Assembly: GCA_014338405.1 (NCBI GenBank)
Contig: JTDE01000142.1
Coordinates: 68,072 to 132,071 of the forward strand
Source: Paragonimus skrjabini miyazakii
Lineage: Eukaryota; Platyhelminthes; Trematoda; Plagiorchiida; Troglotrematidae
Length of the DNA stretch: 64,000 nt
Direction: 5' to 3'
Part shown: piece by piece, positions 46,200 through 59,100 of the stretch
Numbering within the stretch: position 1 is the stretch's first letter
How the letters are laid out: the number at the start of each line of letters is the position of its first letter
Notes under the pieces: model-generated
Seen by the model: the letters and a program-made list of their open reading frames with translations, nothing else
What the model was told of the DNA's origin: nothing
Database searches by the model: none
Program-made: the position numbers and the translations under genes

Positions 46200-47450
46200 T
46201 AAATGTTAATTACAAGAGTGGTCCGAGTGGATCTTATTAGACTTAATTACACAACTTGGCTGACCAGTGTTCACAGAGTGCTGGAGGATTGAACGTAGAG
46301 CCAGCAAGACTGGAAATACAAGCGGGCCTGGTTTTCCGAAACGCTGAATACTAACCTGTGCATTGAGAGTACATGTGCACAGTGCTATCAACAGATTGTA
46401 GGAGAATAACATAAACACTCAAGTAAACTCATCCGTATGGACTACTCCAAGCGTTGTTTTTGTGTATGTGGGTGGCAGAATGTTTAGAATCTGTGATGAT
46501 TATAGATTACCGCTGTATCGGAAAGCGTCAGACATGCTCAGTGACATCTTAGGAGTCGGAGCTTTTTAAGAAGGCTCTGTATGGCAGTACAGTATTTTAT
46601 AGAATTCACCCAACAAATACCAATGAATATCATTGAATTTCAATTTTATAACACACACTATGATCAGTGCGTTTGGAGTTTATTTTAACATAATTTTCTC
46701 CCGTTTGGATCACACTTCCTGGCGGGAATAACACAAGTGACGATTGCTGAAGTGATTGCCAATTTACCAGGAGTACGCATCTAACAAGATAATATAGCCA
46801 TATACGCAGATAGTGCAGAAGAGCGTGATAAGAGGTTACTGTAGGTTCTGGAACGATTCTACGGTAATAACATTTCCACAAAATCTTTTGTGTCTGTTTC
46901 AAGTAAGAGGTTCGAGTTTTCTTGTCTTCAATATATGTGACAAACGACGTAGACCGGACCCTGATCGGTACAAAGCTTTGGTTGCCATCAGTACCGGGCT
47001 TTCGTTAGTAGCATTCTTTTTGTGTATCGTCATTTACAGTTCAGTTGGCGGAAACATGAGCTTAGACTCAAAAAGATGGAGGTCCTTCAAGAGATTTGGT
47101 ACAAAGTGTAATTTAAAGGCCGATGTTAGCTCTATTTTCTGTCTGAAATTATCACGCTGATTACAGACGCATCGAATATCGGCATTGGTGTTGTTTTGAG
47201 ACAGGAAGGATAACCAGTCACTTGTATATCGCGATTGTTGATTGAAGCAGAGCAAGGACAAAAGAAAGCTTTAAGAGTGTTCTGGATTGCCAAAAGATTT
47301 CATACATATGTCTGCTGTTAGATTCAGAGTTGTTACAGATCATCTAGCTCTACAGTAGTTATTTGATCTGCACAAATTGGCCGCTAAATTATTGGCGGCA
47401 ATGATACAGAGATGAAGTCTAATCCTAACAGCCAACAGTAATGAAATAAC
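46200..47450 (+). pseudogene. Ty3/gypsy reverse transcriptase and RNase H relic
   Basis: Plus-strand pieces in family order: VWTTPSVVFVYVGGRMFRIC, then DDYRL (RT fingers, about 46,435-46,520); HNFLPFGSHFLAGITQVTIA, then NLPGVRI (palm); stop-QDN at 46,782-46,793 where YLDD or YQDD is expected; VLERFYGNN; FNICDKRRRPDPDRYKALVA (the thumb 'P..D' motif); ITDASNIGIGVVLRQEG with the RNase H Asp at 47,166; CISRLLIEAEQG; VFWIAKRFHTYV; and VVTDHLAL with KLLAAMIQR. Stops and several frameshifts are present and both catalytic palm residues are damaged. No integrase is recognised downstream. Confidence 0.9.
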
Positions 47451-48610
47451 TAATTGTCCTGGCAAACAATGTGATATATTTTCGTGGAAACGATCAGCAA
47501 CCTGCCGAAATACTGGTCACTAACAAGCTAGGAAGTAGAGTGATAGAACTTACTGACCAGCACGCTTCCTCAGTTCACCGGAGATACACTGACCAGATTC
47601 AGTTCTAAGGCAATGAAAACAAAGCAGTGGAAGATGCAAAATACCGTGTACCCGAAGAGTTCTATGTACCGGAAAGATCAGCATGATGAGTCAACGTGCT
47701 TGCAGAGGTTTCTAATAGAGAAAATATTTCAAAATAAATCTGTTCTGTTAACCGCTTATCCAAACCCCAACACAGTAGACGATCTAACAAGATTCACCCA
47801 TCCTCGTTCTAAGATAGCACACCAGGATTAGATGAACATTTTCAGCGCTATATATCTCGCTATTCGCCATGTACTTCGTTCCGTACTCACCAACCAACGT
47901 ACAATTTGTGGTTTTGTATGTGCCACTTACATCAGCCAATAGTAGACTGATTCCTCTAGTACTGATGTGTATTTGCGTTTTTGTCTCATAATTAACATCT
48001 GCATACTTCAAGTAGTCAAGGTCTTCCCCTTATTACTTACGCTGGAAGTTTCAATTCAGGTAACATTTCTAGGGTTAATCGAAGTCCCTAATTCCGGCTA
48101 TTACAACTGTCTCCGTTGACAACCGCAGAATAGCAGTTTTGCGGGCAACATTATTGTAAATGTTTTGGATTGGACGAACTTGTCGATACGTGGTTCACCA
48201 ATAATTCACTGAAGACTACAGCCCATAAAAAAAACAGACTAATCAGGATGACATTCTGGCACAGCATCGAAATGTTTATAAGTTTTATAATTGGCAAATG
48301 AGTTAAACTAGCTGTTCAAGTGTGTCACGTGTTAAAACGAATGGGCTACAGGCAGAGCAGAACCAATCAATGAGGAAACCGTGGCTCCGGAGGACGTTTT
48401 GGATTTACTCCGTTTATCGTTTCGAACATGCCCATTACGATAACGAGAATAAAGACATATAGGCAAACATATGTTTCCGATAATTCATCTTCAGACCAGT
48501 ACAATTATACAAGGAGTTACTAGAGTTAGATCGAGATATCGATCAGACCTATTACAGAGAAACTGGGTCACTGGTCTGTCCGTTGGCGATGACTTGATTG
48601 GTCGCTTACA
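47451..48610. other. No gene recognised; possible decayed gypsy integrase region
   Basis: The region follows the RNase H relic where integrase would lie, but no HHCC or DDE motif could be read. A hydrophilic plus-strand frame at 47,613-47,831 has no recognisable match. Confidence 0.35.
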
Positions 48611-49060
48611 TCACGCTTGTTCATTGGTTTGACCGCGCAGGTTGGCCATCGATCCGGTGGATCTGTGGCCATGGTAGTTGCAGCGCCTGAAAAAACCGTT
48701 TTTTTGATGACATAATACCGGGTCAAGCAGCTTCATTCCAACCGCCTTGGCAGTACAGAGTGTTCTAATTCGGACAGCTTTTGATGAGTTGCCTGACACG
48801 CGATATACCACGTTGAGGGCTTGATCGGTTTTCACCTGGTGCCCACCATCAATCAGATGAGCGAGGATATCACTGTTGACTGATCGTGATTCCCTGTGCC
48901 CCAGCCACAGTGGATGGTGTTCTCGGATTCAGTTTACTGCAACTTCTTATCTATGAAATAGTCAACGGAAAATGTCAGAGAATCTTTAATGGCGAGCGAA
49001 CTGCAGTTTCTTTCAATTTAAGTAGAAGCATGTATTAAGCAGTATTGTTCCACGTTCTGA
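48611..49060 (-). pseudogene. Penelope-like element GIY-YIG endonuclease fragment
   Basis: The minus strand reads FSVDYFIDKKLQ (a decayed YIGRT entry), then in a shifted frame REHHPLWLGHRESRSVNSDI, then LAHLIDGGHQVKTDQALNVV, YRVSGNSSKAVRIRTLC, TAKAVGMKLLDPVLCHQ and KNGFFRRCNY. It shares the C-terminal YRVSG..SKAVR block with the 40.5-kb copy. One frameshift and the loss of the Cys-Gly pair mark it as dead. Confidence 0.85.
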
Positions 49061-52000
49061 CGGACCATTCCGGAAACTGGCTACCTGGAGTAGTTCTGTG
49101 TCTGTCTGCTGCAGGAGAAAAACTCCTGTAGGCTATCGGTAACGTTGTCCCGGGGTACCTAGACGCCCCAGCATATTCATTTTTGGAAGGGTTCTGCTCA
49201 AGTTATCCTAGGAAGTCAACATTTCCTCCTGTTCATAATCGAGTATTACTGAGCCCTATAGGCGGACAAAAATGAACGCTCTGATAGTTCTTTGAATTTA
49301 TTTCATATTTCGAGCATTCAGGAACGCTTCCACCTTTGTGCAGCTGAAGATAGATCACCCAAAGGAGGACTCACAGACAGCCCTCTCCTTTTGATGCCTG
49401 TTATCTTCATTCAGCCTATCACACCCGATGTTTGTTTAGACATGTATTCAGAGGACCTTCAGACAATACATTTGACACGATCGTTGAGGTGCGATTCAAC
49501 TGATTCTAATTTTTTTGTGATGAATGACTTGATGTTCCACATATTGTGCGTTTTTTTGTTTACTTATCTGAAAACGTTAACGACACGATCGACCGTAATC
49601 CATATTAGAATTTTGACTCTCAATAACCACATCAGCTTTCACCAAGATTGACTGTTTTGGAATAACCCTGCCTTAGCGCTCTATCTATCTGTGTAGCCTA
49701 ATAGACACATGAAACAGTATGAAATGGGTATTCAATAGACTACTAAAATGGTGGTTTCAAGTTCCTGGTGTAGTTCCGTTGTCCAGAAGGTGGCACATGT
49801 TCTGCATAGTGATGGGCGGTTTTTACCACTGGTTCAAATGCCTCCAGCATCCGGATTTTTCTACTCGAATCTCACTATTTATAACCATACCACAGTGCAC
49901 ACTAGTAGCAAAAATCCGTCGTAAAAAAAGCACTTGCATATGTGAAATGAACGAAGTGCAACAACTTTCAATATTGTTATCTTATGTGACTTTGTGAATT
50001 ACGCCAATGTAGGGAGAAGACAAATCACCAGATGTGTACTTTTCAGCTATCCTCATCAGTCTCACGTATGAGTTCATACAAAATGTGTCTCAACGATGTC
50101 GGTGCCCTATTCTTTGAAGTTTCGCTTCGTTAATCAGTTGATAACATGTCAGTTCATCTTAGATCGGGGCAATACCGTCTCTTTGCTAGTTAAATAGCTT
50201 AAATATCATATCTTTGTGTTTACGGATAATGTCAGGTTTCCATTTGAACTGATGGCGTAGAGATGTGAAATTCCCTTGGCCTAAAGTTAGCAGATATGCA
50301 AAAGGGAATGACCTATCGGTAGGTTTGTATCGGTATAACCTCCGCTATTCTTTACAACTACTATATCCACGACTTTGTCACGTTTCACGCACGATCACTT
50401 TTCTACGTTTTTCAATCGAACAGAAAATACACACGAATCGGAGTATAATATTTTTATCGTTTTTAGATAGATTGTTAGAGAATAATCCATCACAGCTCTG
50501 TTCGCGTTCGACTTTTACAGTTCTACCAATTCTTTCTCAGTTGCATACCAACACGATTTAGTCAAAACAATTTTTAATAGAGCCCTAGGGATCCGTACGA
50601 TAGGCACGACGGGCTTATCAAGGAGACCGTGGCACAAGTGGGTATCAAGAAAAATTGTTCGATTCTCACAATAAACGAAACGACAGAATTGCCTTTTTAA
50701 GGTGTTGCAACGGAGTAGTTTTGAGAATTTCCCCATTCGAAGGAGGTCACAAGGCTGGAAACATAGATAACACGATAAGATAAGCGGTGAACACATGAAT
50801 CGGACTGTCGCTAAGGAAATAAACCAGAGAAACAAATTTTTTATCTGAATCAACATGAACCGGATCCGTCTGCTTCCCGTGTTATTTACCAGTCCTCTTA
50901 CAGTTGTGGTGATTAGTGCCTCAGCAAAATGAATGACGGCGTATTACAAGGAATAATTGATACACGTTGAAATGATTAGCTGAAGCGATGATGCAACGCA
51001 GCTCAACCAGAATAGCGGTAACTGATACTTCAGCTTCGTTGGCTGTTAAATATCTACTGGCGACGTTACATTTGGTCCACCCTCCAATTCATTCAGACTA
51101 GAGTTACACAATATAACTAGAGTTATTAGTTTTCAGCAAGTCGATACTTACCAATGCCTACTATCTTATGTGTAATTTAAACGAATGTCGCTGACTCACT
51201 GTGTTATTGACTATATCCTTTGTATTTCAGTTAACTTGAACATGTTTCTGTATGTTTTAGGTGCACGACTGATGAAGAGAAAGGAATCAGACACAGCTCA
51301 ATACGACTTCCACGCTTATTGGTGTATTGGATCAAGGAAGCCTAATGTTTGAACATTATGAATTTCATTCAAAGGGATGCTATTTGGCACACAGTGTATT
51401 TGATTGCATCCTTGTTAGCTTTCATTAAGATCTCCCTAAAACGATGCTAATACAATGGGAAGGGAAAATGTTTAGTTATATGTAGTCAACTGGTATACTT
51501 AGCTGTTTTCAAATACTTTATGGCTGTATGTGGAAATGAAACCTTTTTATGTTAAACAAGTTTTCCACCCAATGTGCAAGAATAGTTTATTCAGTTCCGT
51601 TCTAAACATTCTTCTTGAAGTGTTCTGTGAGTTGCACATACAAAGTCGATCTTGGAAGTCCAAACTTCAAGCAATCAAGCCTTTCCTAATATCAGTAATC
51701 AAGCTTTTCCTTACCTTCTCATTCGGACGAAGTGGATAGCGAAGCATTACAGCTAATCATGACATCATCGAAAGTACCGGGTATCGTGATGAGAACAACT
51801 AGATAGTGACTAAGATAAGTTTTCTTTTTCCGATCGGCAGATTTTAAATATACAAATCGTTAAATTATGTGCCTGAGTGAACTTAAAACTGATCACTAGA
51901 GTAACGTTCAGACATGGTGTCTGTAATCAGTGACGAACTCACTGTACCCAAGCGCCAATTTAACTAGTGTGGCCAGTGAAATGTGAACATTTAGAAGAAC

Positions 52001-53278
52001 TTCCTCTTTAAGCCATAGTAGGCGTCATGTTACCAAATCATTATGACTTGATCAACAGTGAGCGTCCATAGGTTCATCATCTGTTATCTTGAGTGCTCCA
52101 TGAATAGACCGAAGGCCGTTTTATCTGTTATCTAAATAGCTAAGAGCAGTCTAAAGAGCAACGTGTGGGATAGTATCTGTTCTATTTAAACCGCTGTTCA
52201 CTCATACTAACTAGTGTTCACATACTCAATCAGACATTTGGTATGAAGTGTGAGCGGCGTGAGTTGCTTTATATTACTTAATAAACAAGCACATAAAAAG
52301 GCTACTTTGAGACCATATCAGATTGCCACTAGTTTGTGCCGTCCTGAAGGGTGTGAATGGATGCTCGTATATGATTAAGCTGCAAGGTCGACAGTTTTGA
52401 CTGCTGACTAAGTCTTTCAAAGTTTACTTTCGCAATGTGGCCATGGAAAACATAGTTCCTACTTATCGAAGGGAATTTCGATCGATTTACTACCGTCTGC
52501 TTGGTTTTCTGTGTAAAATGTATCAAACTACCGCTACTCATAGAAACTGCTCTATTTTTCAAGTAACAGTGGTACAGAACCTCACCTAGCATCTTTATTC
52601 CAGAATAATCTGTTAGAGCAGAGGAGTGATAACGTGTATTTGGATTACTTCTTCACAAACGTATTTACACAACAGTGATTCCGCTAACTTTACTCAAGCG
52701 AGACCAAAACTTGTTATTCTTGATAAATTCAGTTAAGTTGTTCGTAATCTCGGATAGATGAAATGAAATGGAGCAATGTTTCTGTCATCAAGATTAAAGT
52801 ACTCGTCATTGTTTTTTTGGATTGGAAATTATTTGCCCCATTTTTGTCTGCGAATACTCTGACTAATGACGTTGATGTCTGGGGAATTTGACGACTAGCA
52901 TTGATTACACATAACGAAATGATTGTTCAAATATTGCTCGAAGCGGTCGGTCATGGAAAATGAAAGGACACCTGAACACAACGAACTGTTCACAAACATA
53001 AATTACGTAAGTTGTGCTTGCGTTGATGCTGCACCGCCACCTGAATGAATCGGTTTCCTGAATAATCATAATGTTTCGTTTAAGATTCGAGCATAAACAC
53101 ATAACAGCTTCTCGATGTCAACATTTTTTTACTAAGTATAAATGAAACCAACATGTTTTATCGCAATACTAATATTTAGCGATAGACAGGATACAAGAAG
53201 AGCTAGTTGACTGTGCATGTTGCCTTCCTTAACTGTTGTACCGTAAAAGTATAGTAATAGGTTCATTCTTGATTTCAG
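49061..53278. other. No gene recognised
   Basis: Frames at 49,292-49,651, 49,719-49,997, 50,265-50,561 (plus) and 50,515-50,856 (minus) are open but without motifs. A superb donor on the minus strand at about 51,150 (ATTG then gtaagtatc) has stops in all frames upstream. A weak CTGATGAGG near 50,075 on the minus strand lacks ribozyme stems. Confidence 0.4.
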
Positions 53279-53300
53279 TTATAGGGATTTTCTTGGTGAG
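53279..53300 (+). CDS. Candidate 22-nt micro-exon
   Basis: A strong acceptor (TTCATTCTTGATTTCAG) and a strong donor (GTGAG then gtaaggc) lie only 22 bases apart. One frame is open and reads YRDFLGE after a single leading base. Flukes use very small exons in several gene families. Without partner exons this remains a candidate; strong signals this close together can also arise by chance in 64 kb. Confidence 0.3.
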
Positions 53301-54489
53301 GTAAGGCTATTAAACAGATAAATAATATCCAGTTTGACAATCCGTTTGAGTCGGCGCGAGGATTATGTTCTACAGGTAACGAGAAGTATCGGAATCTTTT
53401 CTAACCAATTGCAAAACATGGCTGCTATTCGTCCTACATTGAATTTTTCGAACCTGCAATCCTTACCACGGAGTTTTAGCCTTTTGTTAGAGAGCTTGTG
53501 CTAAATGAAATCGGTTTCATTGAAAATGAAGACAGTCGGAATACTACAAGAATGTATACACTCTGACACGAATGATGTCCATTTGATCACTCGTTTATAG
53601 TTGATTTCTGCACCATCGGAGCTCAGATCTCTAAGCATATAGTATGTCAGCATTTTTATCTTTGAGGCAACTGGCTGACCGCTTAAAATTATCTTCAGAT
53701 CTATAACTTATTGCAACACCTATTCTTTTAAGATCGAACCATACATTGATTTTCAAGCAGGGCATATTCAAAGTAATACAAGGTGGCACTGAAAATTACT
53801 GGAGTAATGGCAATAAAATTCGGGCGTTTTCTGTAGATGCTGATCTTTTTATTTTGATATCGATAGTGTTAAATATTTTCGTGAATTCTGTTCTCAGTCT
53901 ACTTTTCGTGCACGTACTACATGTTCCAGTTAGCGCTTGCTCACTTTAACGTCATCCGCTCCTAGCTTTACAGTTCTTACGGACAATATCAATTCCTTAC
54001 GGTTTTAGCTATTAGTGTTGTGAACCAAGAACATAGATGGTATAAGATCTGATTATTGGGAAAACGAACACATGGGGTACCGATTTCAACATGTCAACAA
54101 ACAAACACTCATTTGCATATAACACTGACCCCAGGATTTCGGAATTATAGCGGTTGCAAATGCCCAGTACTTGCATATAAAGTGAACCATTTCATAGTGA
54201 ATTGCACTTCATTGTTTCTTCACGAATTTTCCTCCCGGTTATTTCAATATCGAAATACATGTTGGTGCCTGACTACTGGGTAATAGTGTAAGTAGGATAG
54301 TGCGATCGCTCGTTCTCACTACACTGCTGAAGGGATGAGCTACAGCGTTGTTTGGCGATTGAATCGACTTATCAGTGCCACTCTGCTAACCTCAATCACC
54401 ATATGAATGACCGCACTCATAGTATACCGTTTTGGTATCCGCTGGCTGCATACTAAACCATTAATGATATGCTTGAGTTGTACTGGTTT
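53301..54489. other. No gene recognised
   Basis: A short open frame at 53,746-53,949 and an unmatched one at 54,056-54,283; neither has motifs. Confidence 0.4.
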
Positions 54490-54700
54490 AGAACATTATC
54501 TCCTGCCAAGCAAAACAGCTGGAGCACAGTGACCACCAGTGAAGTGGTGGACAGCTGTTTTGAACTAATTGGGTCTCATCAGCACGACGCATGCCGGATA
54601 CTCGAACCCACCGTCCGTGAGTGAGTGATGGATTTTAGTCCACATGCATCCACTAGACCACGGGGTCGCGGTCATCGTGGCTAAAGGAGGCTGTTTGGAT
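54490..54700 (-). repeat. Second tRNA-headed SINE type with hammerhead-like core
   Basis: The minus strand has a tRNA-like head with A box GTGGTCTAGTGGATGCATG, B box GGTGGGTTCGAGTATCCGG, then GCATGCGTCGTG and a hammerhead-like core, followed by a near-palindrome (CACCACTTCACTGGTG) and CCAGCTGTTTTGC. The head is different from the hammerhead SINE family at 5-33 kb. The layout of head plus ribozyme recalls the schistosome satellite-alpha SINEs. Confidence 0.65.
54541..54590 (-). ncRNA. Degenerate hammerhead ribozyme in second SINE type
   Basis: CTGATGA (54,576-54,582) is followed by a worn stem II (GACCC, AATT, AGTTC), AAA in place of GAA, a palindromic stem III ACAGCTGT, and the GTC cleavage triplet (complement of 54,550-54,552). 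Stem I (GTCGTG with CACCAC) has one mismatch. G12 is A, so it is predicted inactive. Confidence 0.55.
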
Positions 54701-56013
54701 CAGTCTCCTTAGCTACTACACGTTTTTTCATCTGTAGATTGAAACAGACCAGCCGTTTTGAGTAGCGTTGATGAGACCAAACTGGGTCGAAACAAGCTTT
54801 TCATCACTCCATCAGTGGTCACTAGGACCAGCAGATTGCAAAATTCATTTCTGAACCCCTTCTGAGGCTGTGGTGGATGCTTAGTCGTTCGGAGACCATC
54901 CACAAAACGACTGATTGATTTAGCTCTTTGAGCGAAGGTTGCACAACACCTAAGGGAACTGATTCTTAGCTCTATTTTTAGCAACCTTTCCGGTATAAAA
55001 AATCCTTCTTTGATGCACATTGATTTGATTAGTCCGTATTTTGCGCTCTATTATTGTGGTTGTTTTCCTTATGTTTCACTGATGTGCAGGCCATGCGCGT
55101 GGCTTTAACGACGAGCTAATGTCCTAAACAAGTTGGCATTAGTATGCAAGTTTGAGTCTTTTCGTTTTCAGATTCAATGCTCATTAGTGATTGGAGATAA
55201 TGCCTGAAACATAACCTGACCTGCTTCTTTTTCTATAGAAAAGTATTCCTATATTTTAGTATTAAACTAAACTGCCTTTTCAGGAATCTTTAGGTTTGCC
55301 ATTTCAGATCTGCAGATGAAGTGAAGCAGTTGTTCAACTTTTTTCTTTGCTGTTATCTTAGACATTGGTATCACTTCAAGTCACTGTGAAAAAGCATAAA
55401 TAAACACAAAGCAACACGATCTATTCGGTGTGTTTCCAAAACCACCTTATGTGCGAGACCCTAGTTTGGCAACGTCCGTCACAACGACTTCCCTACTTTG
55501 ATTGGGGTTTTGTCTGTCACGTCACATTACGCACACTAGCGATATGAGGATGCAATATGGCTGTCAATGACTAGCTAGTAAATATAGCTGCGTGAGTTAG
55601 ACTTCGAGCTACTAGTACCAGGGCGCATGTGGTGGCATTGTCTTAACGATGTGATTTGAGACTGACGTGGCCCGATGATCCTGTCTGAGAACAATAAGCA
55701 AGAATAAACTGCAAACAGTACATATCGCCGATAACATAACGATATTTCAACACTTTGCATTACATCATATACCACAACCATTTAATGATCAAGTGACCAA
55801 CAGAGCACCGAAGAACCAGTGTGTAACCGTTGTAACAAGTAGATATTTAACAAGATCTACTATTGCGTTGCTGATTTCTCACTCCATCGTGATTCATTAT
55901 CACCAAAACCGCTATAAGTCTGACCAGAAGGTACCGTGGTTTGGGCCGCAGTTCACATTGACAGTGACGTGGAATATCCTGGAAGAAGACATTTTGCTGA
56001 AAAGCTTATAAAG
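54701..56013. other. No gene recognised
   Basis: A minus-strand frame at 54,709-55,020 (103 codons, start ATG) and short plus frames show no motif. Confidence 0.35.
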
Positions 56014-56041
56014 TAATAATAATAATAACAATAACAATAAT
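56014..56041. repeat. AAT/AAC trinucleotide microsatellite
   Basis: TAATAATAATAATAACAATAACAATAAT, a simple trinucleotide run located about 160 bases beyond the 3' end of the LINE on the minus strand. Such runs often mark LINE tails, but here it is not contiguous with the last coding match. Confidence 0.85.
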
Positions 56042-56199
56042 ACATGAAAAAGAAGTTCGGCAAAAGAACAAGAAATGGTATTAATGCAGGTAAGCTATGG
56101 ACTGCGGCACGCTGGCACTTCGGGTGGCGTTTCTAATCGGTGGTTGGAGTGATGAGGATGACTCAACTAGGCAGGTGACATTTGCTCATTCTAGCTCAA

Positions 56200-59100
56200 T
56201 CAAACAATCAGGGTCTTCATATGTCGTGACCACGTTTTTGCTTGGTCACCATGTGGTTTCAACCAACTGTTGGTGGTCTCAGTCAGTAATGCCCAGTACG
56301 GTAAAAGCTCAGCTGGTATACGGGGTACATAACCCAAACATAGCAAGCTGTACACCGTCATTAGTTGGTCAATTGATCGCTCATCCCTAGCGTTCCAGAA
56401 TACGCACCGGCGAACGCAATCATTCCACCGATGGTTAAACACAGTAAATCTGCCAATATCTTCGTTGCAAACAGATCTCGTTTCCGGATCACAAAGCGAA
56501 ACAGACCGCATAAAAGCATAAAATACCTTTCCTGTCTGCGACAACGGAACATCGTTCTGACCACACATGATGCAGGTTGTCAAAGACAACTCGTGCCTTT
56601 TCTAACCCTGCTGATACTTCAACAGCAATTATACGTGATGACGAGATTATGTTACCCAAGTATGTGATAATGTCCACCGCCTCAATTTGATTGCTTGCAA
56701 TAAAGACGGCAGGGGTAGGAATGCCCCAGTCTTGAAGAAACACTTCACAACTGGAAGGTGCGAACAGCACACCATACAAACCAGGCCGGTCACTCATCTT
56801 GTCCAGCATGGTCTGCACGACTTCGATGGAGGGGCTAAGTAAGACAGTATCATCCGCATACTCCAAATCGATCAATCTAACGCCAGGAAGAAACTCAACA
56901 CCGCGCTCAATGAACTCCTCAAGCGCACCCTCCAGAATATCGTCCATGACAAAACTGACGAAAACCACTAGAAGTGATGAACGCCTTAGATGGTTGTTCA
57001 TAAACTTTCACCCTGCTTGCAGAAGGGGCATACAGTGTCCAAAACAGATTCACATATTTCCGTGGTATTCGCTTGCGAAGAAGACTACTCCAGGGAACGT
57101 TATGAGCAACCGAATTGAAAACAGCGTGTGGGTCTAAAAACACCACGACGGTCAGCTGTCTATAAGAGTGCTGATGTTTCAAGATCTGTCGCAAAGCGAA
57201 AATGTGATCAACGTACCGTTGATTGGATCTGAATCTTGCCTGTCCTTCATATATCTAACTTCCTCTGAGCTTAGTTATCCGATGTAATGTGGGGCCAGTG
57301 AGTAACTTGGAGGCAACTGACATTAAACTGATGCCCCTGAGGTTGTCACATTGACTTGGGACTCTCTTTTTTGAAATCAAGCATTAATGCTGACAAACAC
57401 TTGTCACGAGGTATCTCTTCAGTTTCTCAAATCGTCCGAAGGAGTTTTGTCATTTCTGATGTCAACCTCTTCCAACCATCTTTGAAAGTGGAAAAAGAGA
57501 GGAGATCTAGTCTAGGAAATTTGTTACGTTTCAGTAACTTAGGATCCAGGACCACTTCTGCTTTTGACGGAGAACCGTCTGCAACGCACGAACTGACCGG
57601 TCGAGTCCAGTTGTCTACATAGTTGAAGTCAGCTGAACAGTTCCTCAAAATGTTCAGCCCACCTGTCAAATTGGCGCGATCGGCTGGTGAGTTGAACCAA
57701 CTTTATCACATATAGTTTTACTTGCATTAATTCAACGGTTAGTGTAACCACGGATCAGAGAAAAATGCCTTCTGCTATTCTCAGATATAAAAGCTCGTTC
57801 CATCTCTTCTGACGTTTGACCAAGTGGTGCTCGCGGTCGTTGCGAAAAATTTTGGTCAGCTTTCGTTCAAGTTCTGGGCGGTCGTCGTCATATGCAGAAC
57901 CAGGCGGGCTAGAGCGACGCTTGTCCATGAGGCTTATCGACGTGGCAGAAATGCAGTTATTTGGCAACTTCACAGCCCCTTCGGAACATCTCGCTTCACA
58001 GCAAAATTTCATAGCTTCCACGATTTTTCCCCAGTGTTAGGTAAGTCCTCTCACCTGACTGGAACTAGGCAATTTGTTCACTAGTACTTCCCGATAAACG
58101 TTCTTTGCACTCTCCTTGCTTGAATGCCAGCTTAACATCTTGCATTTAGGAGAGTATGACCTCTGGGGAAATGATCAAGCGAAATGGGCACACACAACAG
58201 CATGGTTCGAGTCCGGGTGGTTGCTCCAAAATGGACGGCACTTTTAACACAGTAGCCCAACCTGTAACTGGCTACTATATGATAGAGTTGTGTTCATGGA
58301 GGTCTTCAAGTAACACAATGCCTATTCCTTTGTTGGAATGTGGTGCTCGAAATATAAAGACCGTGAGATGCACACAGCTGCAGCAGTCTTTCGCCATTGT
58401 CAGTGCGTTGTGCCCGGACACCAAACATACCTCCCAGCCGCTTTACCCTGAAGAAATACGGCCAAGCTGAGTATTCAAATCGCCCGCCAATATGTTTATG
58501 TCTGTTTCAGAAATTTAACGGAGGAGTCGTAAAACGCATTGTTGGTAGCATCCGGACAGTCGTTCGTTGGAGCATGCGCCGATATAATGCGTTGATATAC
58601 TCTAACCGGTGTATTGAGTCTGACAATACACAAGCGATTTTCCACCAGGATCCAATCAAACAAACACTGTTCTGCTCCGGAACTCAGTGTGATTCCCACC
58701 TCAACTTGACCATGAGATTCAGTTTCGGCGTCACCACAGACCCTAAGAAAGAAGCACTTGGATCGACAGTTATCCCGAGGTGAGCTCAAGTGGACAACGG
58801 TACTAGAATCGTAGACTCGCCTGTTGGGCATACAGTATACATTAAGTTCCAGACTTGATAGTATATTTGCCACAGAAGCTTGCTGACCGACTTGTCGGAG
58901 AGTACGGTCGCTGAAAAAGCTAATGTTTATCAGTTGTCTTAGCCTCAGAAAACAATTACCGTAACACCCACTTCATCGTGACAAGCAGCGGCCTCACTGC
59001 CTTTAAGCACTGCATTGTAAGTTAGTTTACTGGAAGACAGGAGTGGCTGATTTCACATTGCAGGTAATGAGGTGTACTGCTGCCAACCTCATTGTGTTAA

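Noticed and set aside
51100..51250. Consensus donor (ATTG then gtaagtatc) on the minus strand as an exon end
   Set aside because: All three frames upstream contain stops before any acceptor.
58397..58783. 128-codon plus-strand frame
   Set aside because: Antisense shadow of the LINE endonuclease on the minus strand.
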